Positions 12,353 through 25,018 of a stretch of 64,000 nt of DNA are shown piece after piece. Source of the DNA: Homalodisca vitripennis (lineage: Eukaryota > Arthropoda > Insecta > Hemiptera > Cicadellidae); assembly GCF_021130785.1 (NCBI RefSeq), contig NC_060213.1:133686001-133750000 (forward strand), written 5' to 3'. The notes under the pieces are model-generated. The model was not told the origin of the DNA. It worked only from the letters and a program-made list of their open reading frames with translations, and searched no databases. The translations under genes were made by a program, and so were the position numbers. The first letter of the stretch is position 1, and the number at the start of each line of letters is the position of its first letter.

Positions 12353-12439
12353 TTTTAATACATTTAATGTGGAAGTATTTAAAAAATGTCTTTTCCATAA
12401 AACCTACTTAATTCCACCAAGGATACAAAGCAGAAAACT

Positions 12440-13110
12440 CATCAAAAGCAAATTTCTTCAACTTTTCAATGCGCTCTACAGACATTTAAATGGTCCTGCT
12501 GTTATGGTTGCAGATAAATATGGGGAGGTCTATTCTTAAAAGTTCCTTGGAATACACCTTGATCGAGGGTTGACATTGACAAATCACATTGATCATGTTT
12601 TTGCCACATTATCCTCAGAAATTTATGATTTAAGATATTTTACAAAATACTGTCCGAGTCAGGTACTGAGTACGGCTTACTACGGTTTAATTTATCCCCA
12701 CCGCATTGTATGGAATCGTGTCGTGGGAGCCTGTGCAAACAACCATTTTATGAGAGTTTTTTTACAAACAAAAGCAATTCGCACTATCGCTAAATAGCAA
12801 CTGACTTTGCAATGTCATAACACCTTAGAAGCAACCTTATATTGCTTATCTAAATGTGCCTTAACCAGAGGACGAGACATACGTGAATATGAGACTGAGA
12901 TAATTACCATTCGGGAATGCACAGAATGGTGGTTTATGAACATTCACCTTCACAGGCAGGTGCTCATTTTAGAAACAAATTGCCAAACTCAATTCAAAAT
13001 GCCTCAACGCCCAAAGTGTTAAAAATTCGGATGACACTTTGCCTGACGTCAAACGTAATTCAATTTTGAAGAGTTTCTGGCATTCAACTGGGAGACCACG
13101 CAATGAGGAA
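12440..13110 (+). pseudogene. LINE remnant: C-terminal region of reverse transcriptase ORF
   Basis: This is the tail of a non-LTR retrotransposon RT. One reads FLGIHLDRGLT-TNHIDHVFA, SSEIYDLRYFTKYCPSQVLS, TAYYGLIYPH and VVGACANNHFMRVFLQTKAI (12540-12797), which match the conserved post-catalytic RT thumb region of arthropod LINEs. After a TAG at 12795 and frame changes come LSKCALTRGRDI, YETE and NKLPNSIQNASTPKVLKIR (12840-13030), the usual C-terminal helices. The palm with its catalytic Asp pair is not present. Downstream (13160-13260) is a 3' end-like AT-rich tail with gcaatgcaatg repeats. It is a different family from the LINEs at 3.1 kb and 58-62 kb. Confidence 0.82.
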
Positions 13111-15871
13111 CTCCAGCACCGAAAGAGGGCGAAATTGGCACAGGATAAATGGGGTGTGAATGTTTGCATGTTGTAAATTTTGAATGTGGCTTTTATATGG
13201 GATGAACTAAAAAAAATTAGATATGGAATTGAATTTTGCTATGCAATGCAATGTATATTGCTAACTGCAATTAAACTATTAGAGACGGAATCATTTTAGC
13301 TACATGCCCCCCCCCCCACGTTGCAAGTGAGGTTGTGGAGCGATAGCGGTGTCACAAACTGTCCGTGTGCCCGTGGATATTAGTAGACCCTATGGGGGCC
13401 CTGGGGAACCAAGCCAGATTTACCGCTTCGTGTTCTTGACTTAAAATGAGAACAACGTCGGTGAGTTGGCATAGGTCCATTTCAAAACCCTTTGTTAAAC
13501 CGCTATACATCGCATTATCAAATATTTTCCTTTAACTCAGTAAAATAAGGCAAAATAAGGATGCAACCTCGGAATGAAAGATAATAAGAAAGCTAAAAAT
13601 TTGCATACGTCTTTATTTTGATGGTATAAAACTTACCTCAAAAGTCTCATATAATCACGTGTACGCGTCTTTAGATATTTAAGGTCAAAGTTCACGAAAA
13701 TCAGTTTCTTGCAAATATCTCGTTTCCCTTACGCTAAATGACTTTAAAGGTGGTTAGAGAAATTGTAAAACGGAAAATTCTCTTAAACTTTTGTCTGAAA
13801 CTAATTTTATGTACGATCAACCCTTTTTGAGATACAGCGCAAAGAGTAGGGGACCGCTTACCTGTATATACGGTAATGCGAGGTCAGCCAGTAGAATACA
13901 ATAAATAAATGAGTTATATTGTTAATTGTTCCCTTACTATTATTATTATTACTTAATACTATTATTATTGTTATTATTATTATCATTATTATTACATTTT
14001 TAATATTTATTATTTAATATAATATATTTATAGATATTAATTATAAATTGAATATTCTCTAAATAATACTTATTTTATATTTACCAAACATACAATATTA
14101 AAAGAAATACCTTCCGTCCATATTAATATATTACTGTGAATATTATATCTCAAAATACAAATCCCTTGTACGACGTTTGCTGTTTCTGCGAAGCTGTAGC
14201 AGATGCTCCATTGTTATAGATGACAGAATTTTTTACTTTTTTCACACCGTAACAAATGAGTTTGGAATTTCTATGTATAAGTCAGTAGAGGTGGTGAGAT
14301 ATTTTACTTGATGATGGAAATAATATTGTCCCGAGTTAGCGAAAAAAGACAGGAGGAAAAGGAAGCGCGCCCCTCCCAAACTCGGAGCAAAGTATAAAAA
14401 AATCATCACATGCCACTAGTGGGAAGAGGGACAAAGAGAGACAAGATTTCGAGTACATGATATATAATTAATGAGGTGGCAAAAATTTTTACAACAAATA
14501 CAATTACTGCAGCACCACGGTGCACCGCGTAACTTAAAAACTAAATAACAACAATAAATATAATTCCAATAATGACAATAACATAATAATTAGAAACAAT
14601 AACATAATAAATAAATAATATAATATACTAAATAACATAATATCAGGTACGGCAGTAGTAAATATAAAATGTTTAACAGGTAATTTTTTATGAACTGAGG
14701 GGAGGGAAAAGGTTGTAGAATTTCTAGGCCCACTATTTTTAAAAAGTAATTTTGTTTCAAGTTTGTAGCCTAAAATAAAAAAAAAATATTTAAAGCCAAT
14801 TTTCGAAGGAGGCGGGGGCTTAGTTGCCTCCACGAATCCGAATTAAAGATGAAATCCTCCCCTTCAGGTCATGTAACTAAACTAAATAAATACTGGCTAA
14901 TATACTAGCCCTCCTCCAGATCTAACATCTGGCAGCGCTCCATACAACCCAATCCTCTCAAGTGGTATAAGAAGAAGGAAAAAAAACATTTTGGATCCAA
15001 CCTTGTTCAAGATGAATACGGACGCTCCGGTTGGATGCCGGTACGGTAGCGCTGGCAGGGCGAGGGCATTCAATTTTGTTTCAGTTGTTCGGGCACACTT
15101 GCCGCACCAGTCCCGCTGACGGCACTCACGGGGACCCTATTGAATCCCAACATAACCAGTAAATATTCAGAACAATATTAGTATAACCCGAGAAATAATA
15201 AAAACTTAATTATGTTTGCCACAAAGTATATATAAAATATTCAAATGTTATGTACAAAACAAATTTTCAAATATATAAACATTTACTTATATGCTAGAAC
15301 AGCCATACTAAATGATTCAGCGTGATAAAATTTACTTGTTACAATAATAATTTGCTGGATTTTAATCATTCTATTATAATATTATAATAATTTACATTCT
15401 ATTATTAAATATTAATTGTAAGGTAGGCCTAATAATAATTATATAATTTACAAATAATAACAGTACATTGTTTCCCAAATAACAATAATTAAATTATAAT
15501 CCGTTCACGCTACTATAAGGCAAATAATTAATTAAGCAATAAAAAGAAAATCATTAATGTTGCTACCCAATTTTTGCACGCAACACAAAACACGAGGTAA
15601 CAAAATTTGCAAAGTCTGTACCGTCTCGCTTACATTAAATAAAAACAAGGTGATAACTAAATAAAGAATTTCCGTTCGCCGAACGGATCAATTAGAAAGC
15701 ACGGCGCAAAAATATAATAAACTTAACCGGCAAAGTTAATAATTTAACAACTTAGAACGTACGAAAGACAGGAAAGAACACTTAGCGACACGAAAAGAAA
15801 AACGTACACATTTTTTAAATCGAATACCTACTGATAAAAAGCATCACAAAAATGATAACATCACACAGGCC
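13111..15871. other. no gene seen; ATT-rich simple repeats
   Basis: Contains a C13 run at 13306-13318 and ATT/TTA-type simple repeat at 13935-14035. The minus-strand frame at 14534-14833 is low-complexity (Leu/Ile-rich, from ATA-rich DNA). A locally GC-rich stretch at 15010-15140 has no recognisable product. Confidence 0.45.
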
Positions 15872-16414
15872 ATGAAAGAGAGTTTTTATATAGAAAATAA
15901 TAATGATTCACAATTTACATTAAAAGAGTTGAAAGATATTCCTACCGAATACGTACCGGATGATCAGACTATCATTTCTAAATTGAGGGAGAAGTATTTG
16001 AATGATATAATAATTACAACTAAGGTTGGGTCAGTCACTATTATATCTTTTCGTGACACACAGTCTAATATTTTGTCCAAAGCTTGGTAATAGAATAAAA
16101 AAGCTCACCCGAAGAAGAACGATTACGAATAGTAGAAGCTGCTGCGGCGATTATTAGATATGATATTCGATCATCTGTAGTTGAAACAAAGTCTTATCCA
16201 CCTCCAAATCAAATGCTAGACGATGTTAATGGGGAAATACCGAACAGTTTATTACATTTTTGCAAGAAGTTATTATGAAAAATAGAAAAGGAAAAATTGA
16301 TCATTTAAAGGCAAAATGCACATCAATAAGTCAATCTATAATGGCTTCACTACGGGAACGATCATTTTCATCACATCTAGTATTAGGTATGTCTGTATTC
16401 CTTCATAGGAAATG
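15872..16414 (+). pseudogene. broken copy of an uncharacterised repeated arthropod protein
   Basis: The first frame (15872-16090) begins with an acidic stretch, then FTLKELKDIPTEYVPDDQTI, LREKYLNDIIITTKVGSVTI and ISFRD, ending SNILSKAW. After a stop and frame change (16110-16275) one reads PEEERLRIVEAAAAIIRYDI followed by SYPPPNQMLDDVNGEIPNSL. After a second frameshift (16264-16414) one reads LQEVIMKNRKGK, CTSISQSIMASLRERSFSS and LGMSVFLHRK. The order of blocks resembles a multi-copy uncharacterised protein family of insects that I associate with transposon-linked genes, but I cannot name a domain. At least two lesions make it a pseudogene. It may extend beyond HLHRK, but I see no continuation. 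Confidence 0.55.
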
Positions 16415-19399
16415 AACAAGAAGAAAATTAAAACAAAAATATTGATCATTAATAATAAATAAAAAATAAAAAATTAATAAGTAAAATTAATAATAAATAA
16501 TATTTTATATTTGTAATTTAAATAAATTGATTATTAAAATAATAGATTTTTTAGTGAGGTAAAAAAACTAACCAGTGGTCTTTTTGGTTATTTTTATATA
16601 ATTTGGTAACCATTCATATTAAAATTAATTATTTTCACGTTAAAATTATTTTTATTTAACAAATAAATACTTTAAGTTTTTTTAGAATTGAACAATTTGG
16701 AGTATTACTTAGTTAACAGTTGTTTGTAGTTATTTGATTGATAGTTAAAAATCATATTAGATGTAAAATTAATTTTGCTTCATAAGAATGAAAATACTGC
16801 TATTGTACGATAAAGTATTTTTGGGCTGATAATGAACTACTAATAAATGTTAAATATCTTTTTTAAGAATCGATTTACTAATTAAGTTGAATAAGACGTG
16901 AGTTGCTTAAAATTATGAAACCAAACGACGAAAAATTACACCTTCGCGACTCTTAAATCTGTGATGACAGTGAGTAATGGTTTGCCATCGAGGACTCCCA
17001 GCGCTCCAAGTATTACTCACCGTAACACAAGGAACTTTCCTTTCTCCGGTCGCCCTATCGTGAGGACTCTTTACTACTTCTGGAGTCTATGCTCATTTGA
17101 ATACCTTAATTAGCCTTTCTGTTACATTGTCTGATTTCCCCTAGAAATACGTATTCCACCGAATTGGGGGAAAACAATACAAGGACATGAGATTTACACT
17201 ACTCCACAGGTCACAGACTTTGGATACATCTTGCTTTTCTATTTTCTATGAAAATATCATCTATTATTTGAAGGGTTCTTCTAGAATACTTTAAGAACAG
17301 TTTTAATTTAATGAGGTCATTCATTTTTAGTCATTTATTTACTAAAAGTCTCGACTTACCGCTCGTTATAGCTTTACACTATCAATAAATTATTCATTTT
17401 TCACTTCTTCGATTACTGAGTTACATCAAATTGAAAAATAAGATGGCAAGTTATATTGAAATTTGGCCCCATGATCACAATCCTTAGCAGTTCTGGGGTT
17501 TGTATCGTAAACTTTGTGGAATAGTTAGCAGTTTACAATTCAAGTTATTTGCTCAAACTTGTGAGCTTTTAAAATGTAAAATACGTACCATTCTACAGGC
17601 ATTCATTGCGATGTCGAATCTAGTGAATAAAAGAAATTTCAACAAATTGAGTTGGTATAAAGTGAGCAGTAGTGACTATTTCTCCTAGAGAACCTTTGTC
17701 AGTTTTCTCTTGAAATCCGTATGAATAAAGATATGTAAACCATACATACTAAAACAGAGAGCTCATGAATAAATTAATCTTTGCAAGATGTATCACTAGT
17801 GCAGGAACGATTTGGAAAGGAAAGGAATTTGTAGCATAGGAGACAATCAACTTGGACTGAATCTGTACGTGAGACATGTCATTGTATGGGTTTGGTACAA
17901 ATACTTTAAGCTGATTCATGGGTATCTTTGAAGGTATAATATTACAACCTCAGAATTATTACAAATAAGATTTTCAGGCTATACATATCCTTAGTCACAC
18001 TTTTCACTTTTCAGTACACTTACTTTCCACACTTTTAAGTATTTATATTCTCCAAATTCTGTCTACATGTAATAAATTACAACTAAACACATAACTGCTT
18101 TATAAGTTACTGATTTCAACTTATATAAATGTGAATAAATTTACTTCAAACTCAAATTCAATTCATCATATTCATTAAATATAAAATTCGGCACTGTATA
18201 AAAACAATGCATTTATAAAAACTATTTGTAATATTATATTCCGCAGATTTTTATATTCAAGGAACAACAAAAAATTAAATACGTGTGGTATTAAAATCGA
18301 GTATTAAGGTGTTTTACTGATATCACATTTTCCATATAGTATTTTAGTCTGTAAGTGGAAAAACAAAACTTATACGATAACCCCTATACTAAATAAAACT
18401 GATTTATAACTATCGTTTTTTATTTACAAGTAATGCAGTTACGATCTGCAGTAATTGACCAAACATTTTAATACTTTATGAACTTTACGAGACTTAGTTA
18501 TCTTAATAATACAATTCTATTACAGATAAGTAAGTTTCTGGTTAAAAAAAAAACATGGATATGCAGTTGAATTGAAAACATCTAGAAGTTCTGTGAAATA
18601 AATTAAACCTTTATTTAAGTTTATGGTTGAATGGATGAATCGGGGAAGCTAAGTTTGGACTAAAATAATTGATTGAGTGCCGTAAAAGCAAATTTGTCGA
18701 AGTGGAAATACCTATTACATTGTGTTACAGTGCAGCACTCTATACACCTGTGTCTGAGGTGCTGAGAGGAGATCTAAATAATCTTGAACTAAAAATAGAA
18801 AGAAGTGAACATAGAGTAGTGTTTACTTCATAATACATGTGGTTCTACAAGAAGTTCACAAAATTTGAGTAAATGGATTGTATAAATCGATAAAGTCTTT
18901 GGACTCAAACTGTGATAGGAATGATGTTAAACGTTTAGCTTTTGTATTGTTAACCCAACAAAATTTTGTTGGTAAAATACAGTGATATCCGAGTTAATTG
19001 AGGGCACAAATCAGATTGCTAGTAACATACGTTTTACGGCTATAGTTCAAACCTTCCGCTGGATTACGGCTCTTAAACGAGTAATTGTTCTCCTGTAATA
19101 GTTTCACAGTTGGCAACATTGTTTAGTGTCCATGGGTGTGATTGTCAACAGTTTGTGGAAAAGTAATAATAGTATTTCATCTATATGTCATAAATTGACT
19201 TGTTTAATCTCGTGATACTTTAATCGGATCCCACAAATAGGAGGATTGACTTAAATAAGAAATTTTCTTACCTGTAAATATAGCATTTATTTGGCTAAAA
19301 GTACATAAATCATAAATTATTATATAAAACGCTTCATGTATCAACGGTATTTCATCGTAATTGAAGTTTAATCAGTTGCTATAAATGATTTTAAATCCA
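16415..19399. other. no gene seen
   Basis: AT-rich. The 17500-17688 frame has no recognisable domain. No tandem repeat or element end was identified. Confidence 0.45.
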
Positions 19400-19565
19400 G
19401 GTTAAAGTAAATAAATCGTACCAAAGCGTTGTTACACGCATAAGTCAGGAAACAGAACAGCCAGTTTGCTTGTCCATTCCATGCATACTAACTCTAAAAT
19501 ATGCACTTAATAAAAACTAAACACTAATTATTAACTAAACTACAAAATACAGGTCACAATAGTTC
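19400..19565 (+). repeat. dispersed repeat, copy 1 (second at 37345-37510)
   Basis: The blocks aactctaaaatatgcactta, then ataaaaactaaacac, then aatacag recur at 37438-37503 (actctaaaacatgcactaaa, ataaaaactatacac, aatacag). Upstream similarity (aaatcgtacca-agcg against aaatcatacca-agcg) extends the match to about 160 bp at moderate identity. No coding sequence is visible, and the family is unnamed. Confidence 0.6.
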
Positions 19566-19959
19566 TGTACTCACCAGCCAACCAAATAAAACTTGGCCAA
19601 TGCTGCCGAAAGAAGAGATCAGATTGCAGATCTCGAAACTAAGCGTTTACTGATTGTTTTGTGTCAGTGAACTGTGGGAAATGTGCGGCAAATCCTGTTT
19701 ACTTCACAAACCATTACAAACAAAGAAGTATATTAAAGACTTCTCCACGGAATGGATTTATTTGGTCAACATGATTTATCAGTCCAATTCGTTATCTCAT
19801 AAACTCTAAAAATAAACTAAAAGTTTCGCGTACAAATTGTGTAACAGAACCGGTTTGATGGGGATTTATATGGGTTTTAGTAAACAGGTAGATTTTATTT
19901 GAGGCTGTATTATTTTAATAGCAAATTGTGATGAATAATTAATTAGGAATAATAATTCT

Positions 19960-20205
19960 TTCTTCTTTTTAAATAAAAGGAGAAGCCGATCTCCTTTTGT
20001 GCCTTATTCTGTCCGTCCTCATGGGCCACTGGCCTGTAAGAGGATCTTATCAAATAGAATAAGGGGGAGAGTCGATACAGTACAAGGTCGATGGTACTGA
20101 TAAAAAGTGCAACGGTCACAGACTGGATTCGGACCTGCGCTATCTCTAACTCGGGCTCAAAGTCCAACGTCTTAGACCGCTCGGCCATCGGCACTTCCTG
20201 ATATA
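19960..20205 (-). mobile_element. tRNA-derived SINE, copy 1
   Basis: Read on the minus strand from 20205, the head is gatggccgagcggtctaaga followed by cgttggactttgag, matching a class II (Leu/Ser) tRNA with box A TGGCCGAGCGG. Box B GGTCCGAATCC follows at about 20133-20123. The body then runs to gataagatcctc, gtggcccatgaggacggac and a 3' hairpin aaaggagatcggcttctcct. The same body and hairpin occur on the plus strand at 57242-57520. SINEs are transcribed by RNA polymerase III from boxes A and B and are moved by LINE enzymes. The open reading frame across it is incidental. Confidence 0.85.
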
Positions 20206-20234
20206 TCACTTCTAGAGCAGTGATGTATCAGGAA
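20195..20234. repeat. 16 bp inverted repeat at the SINE head
   Basis: ttcctgatatatcact (20195-20210) and agtgatgtatcaggaa (20219-20234) are reverse complements with one mismatch around an 8 bp loop. The left arm is the 5' start of the SINE. The right arm may be an oppositely oriented SINE 5' scrap. Confidence 0.7.
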
Positions 20235-22489
20235 TGGTTAAGCAATGGCATGTGAATACTTTAGATCTAAAAAGTATGGAAACTTTCACTAACCTGAAAT
20301 TTTACAGGATTAAAATGGTTAAATGCAACTAATTATTTTGAAAAGGTCAAGGTAAAGGGTTACATGTCTTAACAATTTATATTATTAATTTTTTTAGAGA
20401 CCGAGCAACTTTAGAGACCAATATTAGATTTAGAAACGAGTAGCCCAGAGTGATTTTGGAAATAAGAATAGGCCTATAAATAAGTAGGGGTCTAAAGAAT
20501 GTCCATGTAAGATTTTTCATACAACCTGACCAGTATTTTTCCCTTATTAAATAAAACAAACACATGAACATACTGATATCAATAGACTTTTCACAATAAT
20601 TATATTAAACAGCTTTATATATTTTATTTTTATACGTGAATTTAAACACCGATGTTAATTAAAAAATTATTTTAAATTGAGTTACTATTGGGAAAGCGAA
20701 AAAATGTGTCGGATGGAAAACTGTTTTCCTTCTGTCTATTATTCAATTACACGATACTGTAAGTTATGAATTAAATTATTAAAACAGTGATACATTTTAA
20801 TAGTATCAAGTTTAAATTAATGTTATTAATATTCATATAGATAATATTCTCCAGAGTAAAATTATTTTATAACATACACTTCAGTGAATGTAGAAAACAA
20901 AAGCCATGTTTCACTACTCAGTAGTTTCGAAAGTATTTTCCCTATCGCGCAATTACCTTAATCGAAACCATAATATAATAAACAAAATATTTGCAACAAC
21001 ATTATACTGTTACCACATTAGATTACTCAGTGTCAATATTCTCAATAAGGTATTTTGAGGTTAAATGTAACCATGAGGTCCTATTTTCGCGTGAGATAAT
21101 TAAATATTAAATTACATTTAGTTTGAAACGATGCTAAATACAACATTTAGAATTAATTGTCAAAAATAATATATAATTATAATTAATAAACTGAAAAACT
21201 ATTTTAATTACACACAATCCGGTGTTAGTTATTTACTAAAGTATACTAAATGTATATATCTTTGTTTGAATAGAGTGCAACTATTTGACATACAAACTAA
21301 GCCATAAAAGAATTATTCCAAAATATTCTATTGCTTGTATTCATGTAGAATACTACAGATGCTCATTTTATGAATTAGACTGCAGATGTTATCAACAGGC
21401 AGCCTAATAGTTCTGTCTGAAAGTTAGAAATCATGAATCAATCCGCTGTCAAAGTTCTGTCTGAAAGTTTGAAATCATGAATCAATCCGCTGTCTTCACC
21501 ACTTTGTTCTGAAACAAATCTTCCCTTTTCTAATTCATTGAGGCTGTTGATAAGATATTCTTAGATTAAAATAAAAAAAATGAAAAAAATATGTATTGTT
21601 TATTGTAATATTATTAATATTCAATGATTGAGTGACAGTTTTTCAGAGAAATAATTAATTGTGCATTGACAGAATTAAAATTAAGATAATTTTTAACAAA
21701 GGCAAACAATGTACGAATTTTGTGAATACATTATCAACAATTATGCCAGTTGCTGAAATGCAATAGTTAAATCTATATAACCATTATTAAATTACATATT
21801 GAGGCCAATCGAATAGAAGCTACCATAGAAGTGTCAGTAAAATTGAATGATATATTTGTACAATATATTCTTAATAAATCATTATCACTGTAAACTTAGG
21901 CGACAATTTTATATAAATTTCATAGTTGAACTAAAAATTCGCATTATATTTACCATGCACTATTTTTAGTGACTTAGTTTGAGACATGATTAAGCCTAGC
22001 TCGCCACGATCAAGATATATTTCTGTTTCTGTGACAAAGGAATTTCATCAAAGAATTCAATTGCCGAGAACAATAGCTCGCTAAAACTCACTGTGATAAG
22101 CCACAATTGTACCAGCTATCTCTAAAACAAGTTCTGGTTCTCTGTTTCGTGTCAACAAAAGATAACAGCTCCCCTGGTAAAAGGGGCTGTTTGAACGATC
22201 TTTGAAGTACTGAGTAAATTAGTACTGAGGGATCACCCTCCCTTAAGATCAAGGTGCTGTGCTGAGACAAAGGCAATAACAACAACACAAAGTTCATTTG
22301 CACGGAAGCTTGATAATTTTATAAATTACAAAATGAATAAATGCAAATTTCTAAGTTTACGCCATAGTGTTTTAATGTTTGTTTAAATTCATACATTTTA
22401 TACAGCATTGTTAATATTGCTACCTGCTATAGTTACTGATATATCAAAAATGTAAAATAGAGATTCGCTTGTAAATAAAAATATACTGT
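20235..22489. other. no gene seen
   Basis: AT-rich sequence apart from a short two-copy tandem repeat at 21410-21494. Frames at 20377-20571 and 22088-22303 have no recognisable domain. Confidence 0.45.
21410..21494. repeat. 44 bp direct tandem duplication
   Basis: gttctgtctgaaagttagaa and the following atcatgaatcaatccgctgtc appear twice, starting at 21410 and 21454, with one base change. This is a recent local duplication. Confidence 0.9.
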
Positions 22490-22494
22490 TTATT

Positions 22495-22685
22495 ATGGGC
22501 TGAGCTCGAGCGAAGCCTAACTTACTCGAGGGACTAAAAAATCTTATTTCTGTCAGCATGCACGATATCCCGAGAACTAACCAATCTATACACTTTACAT
22601 TTTGTATAAGTCTTCATTTCTATACAAGCAACATCGCGTTTCATGTCACTCCATGGGATGTGGCTGAGCGTGAGCTAAAACTTTT
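22495..22685 (+). repeat. short interspersed repeat bounded by GAGCG motifs, copy 1
   Basis: Starts gggctgagctcgagcgaagc and ends cactccatgggatgtggctg followed by agcgtgagc. Related copies are at 46636-46845 (plus), 44110-44285 and 26256-26375 (minus). See the copy at 46636 for the best-preserved form. Confidence 0.65.
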
Positions 22686-24057
22686 ACATTGGCCAGATGG
22701 TTAACTATAATGGAAACGAGAATATCGCAGAATGAATAAATGCGTGAATACCATTTTACGTTGACATTTTAGTCTTTCATTTTGAAAATCTTAGAATTGG
22801 AATTTTGCATTTAACCTAAGCGAAACCTGCTACGTAACACGTTAAAAACCTACCTTTTATGTTCGGTAAATACGGAAAGTAGAGTGTAAGTTGTAGTATT
22901 GCAACTAAGGAAGATGCACACCCATTTGCACACAGGTAAGCTATAATCCTGGAGCTGTTAATAATATTGCGTTAATACCGAAAAATTAATTACAGTACCT
23001 TTTAATTTTCTTTTTACATATCTCGATCTTTCGTTAAAAATGAAGCAATATATTTTCAATGCGTTTAATTTACTATGATAGGATAAAACTTATTTCAGAA
23101 TCACTTCAGCTCTTACGTTAAAATCAAAACTCTTTGTCAAGTTATTTGTGAATTACGACCGTGAATAAATACGTTTCCATATAAATGAGTTTTCCGTTAT
23201 AACATGTACCAGTTTGTTTAGTGTCTGACACTTGTTATAAAACAATCAGTCATCAGGATAACAAATTAATCAGTAACTAAGATCAGAGACTTACGGTTCA
23301 CACCGCGTTGAAAAGTTGCTTGGACAATTAACTTCTTGCAAAAAATCCTCCTAGTTGTGGATAGCAATCTATAGCCATCAGATGTCAACCCGAAACTGGC
23401 AATAACAAGCAGTCTTCTGTGCATGCAAGTTAAAAGGGCGGCGCTTTCTCGTGATTGGCGGAAGCCCGATTAACCATCGAACTAGTTATGATCAATATGG
23501 CTTTGGCATTACGGGTTGCCAGCTTTTTCGCTATCTTCTTTGTTGGAGTTGTTTTAAATTGGAATTAGGTAATCCCAGTTGTCTCCAAAGGTAATAGGAT
23601 AAGCCTTAGTAACATTATATACCTAATGTTAAATTTTATAAACTTGCCAAATGCTAATCTAATAAAAATCACCTGGTATAATTTTTTATGAATATTAAAA
23701 ATGCTAAAGAAAGCCGTTGGAAGTAGCCAAGCTGGGAAAGAAGACATAAAGTTGCTTAAAACCTTTCAATGCGGTCAGGGTTGAACGTTATCTGAAGCTG
23801 AGTTTGGCTCCATAGTAGCTAACACTTTACCTCTACAACATACACCATAAACCCTATAAAGTTTGTGTAATATGAGGTGTTATCATAACACTTTTTAAAT
23901 CTCTTTATTTTGTATTTTTATAAAAATGTATTATTACATATAAATCAGAACGTATGTTATGTTAAGAGCGTTTTTATTTTACATATATACCATATATATT
24001 GATACTAGAAATTATTCAAAACATTCCGTCTAATAATATTAAAAATTATCTACTTAT
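22686..24057. other. no gene seen
   Basis: AT-rich, with a modestly GC-richer stretch at 23390-23530. The minus frame 23565-23747 has no domain. A CTGATGA motif at 23262 (minus) lacks the GAAA partner. Confidence 0.45.
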
Positions 24058-25018
24058 ACCTGACAGAATGATGATGAATGATGTCACTATGTACACCGAC
24101 ATTGATATAGCAACTGTATTAACATTAAAGTAACTGAAGGTTACAGGTTTAATAATAACATATTCAGGTTATCAGGAAAGTATAACAATCCGCACCTGAC
24201 AAATTAGAGATGAATGATGTCACTCTGTGTACCGAAATTAATATAGCAACTGCATTAACATTAAAGTTACTGAAGGTAACAGGATTATATATATCATGTT
24301 TGAATATCAGGAGACTAGAACATCCTCACCGGGCCAGATAGATGACGAATGATGTCACTCTGTGTACCTGACAAATTATTACAGCAACTGCATTAACATT
24401 ACAGTGACTGAATGTAACAGGATTAATAATAACATATTCAGAATATCAGGAGACTAGAACAACCCTCACCGGACCAGATAGATGACGAATGATGTCACTC
24501 TGTGTACCGACAAAATATTATAGCAACTGCATTAACATTACAGTTACTGAAGGTAACAGGATTATTACTATCATATTTTGAATACCAGGAGACTAGAACA
24601 ACCCTCACCGGACCAGATAGATGACGAATGATGTCACTCTGTGTACCTGACAAAATATTATAGCAACTGCATTAACATTACAGTTACTGAAGGTAACAGG
24701 ATTATTACTATCATATTTTGAATACCAGGAGACTAGAACAATCCTCACCGGACCAGATAGATGACGAATGATCTCACTCTGTGTACCGACAAAATATTAC
24801 AGCAACTGCATTAACATTACAGTTACTGAAGGTAACAGGATTATTACTATCATATTTTGAATACCAGGAGACTAGAACAACCCTCACCGGACCAGATAGA
24901 TGACGAATGATCTCACTCTGTGTACCGACATTTTTATAAAAAATTATTAATATTACAGCTACCTACTGAAATTAAGAGGATTTTACTAACGTACTTAGGA
25001 TATCAGGAGACTAGAATC
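24058..25018 (+). repeat. tandem array, about 139 bp unit, 7 copies
   Basis: The anchor gatgacgaatgatgtcactc recurs with the atgtcac/atctcac part at 24081, 24217, 24352, 24492, 24631, 24771 and 24910, giving spacings of 135-140 bp. The outer units are diverged and the middle ones nearly identical, as expected for unequal exchange. Each unit contains the small dyad gttac-tgaag-gtaac. No open frame persists through the array. Confidence 0.93.

Larger units (their letters stand above)
11742..12397 (+). mobile_element. Penelope-like element 3' fragment with flanking inverted repeats
   Basis: A GIY-YIG endonuclease frame and a hammerhead-like motif are enclosed by inverted 34-mers: 11742-11775 (tggaaaagacattttttatt onward) and 12364-12397, which match in 32 of 34 positions. 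Penelope-like elements are known for inverted or tandem arrangements of their terminal repeats, so the flanks are probably oppositely oriented ends of the same family. Only the C-terminal part of the polyprotein is present, and no RT domain is seen upstream. Confidence 0.78.

Noticed and set aside
20120..20200. A tRNA-Leu or tRNA-Ser gene on the minus strand
   Set aside because: Boxes A and B are present but the acceptor stem is not closed and the sequence continues into a SINE body shared with another copy.
19943..20209. 88-codon minus frame starting MIYQEVPMAERSKTL
   Set aside because: It is the translation of the SINE's tRNA-like head and body.
23240..23275. CTGATGA on the minus strand as another hammerhead-like core
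   Set aside because: There is no GAAA at a usable distance. The same holds for the CTGATGA near 37876.
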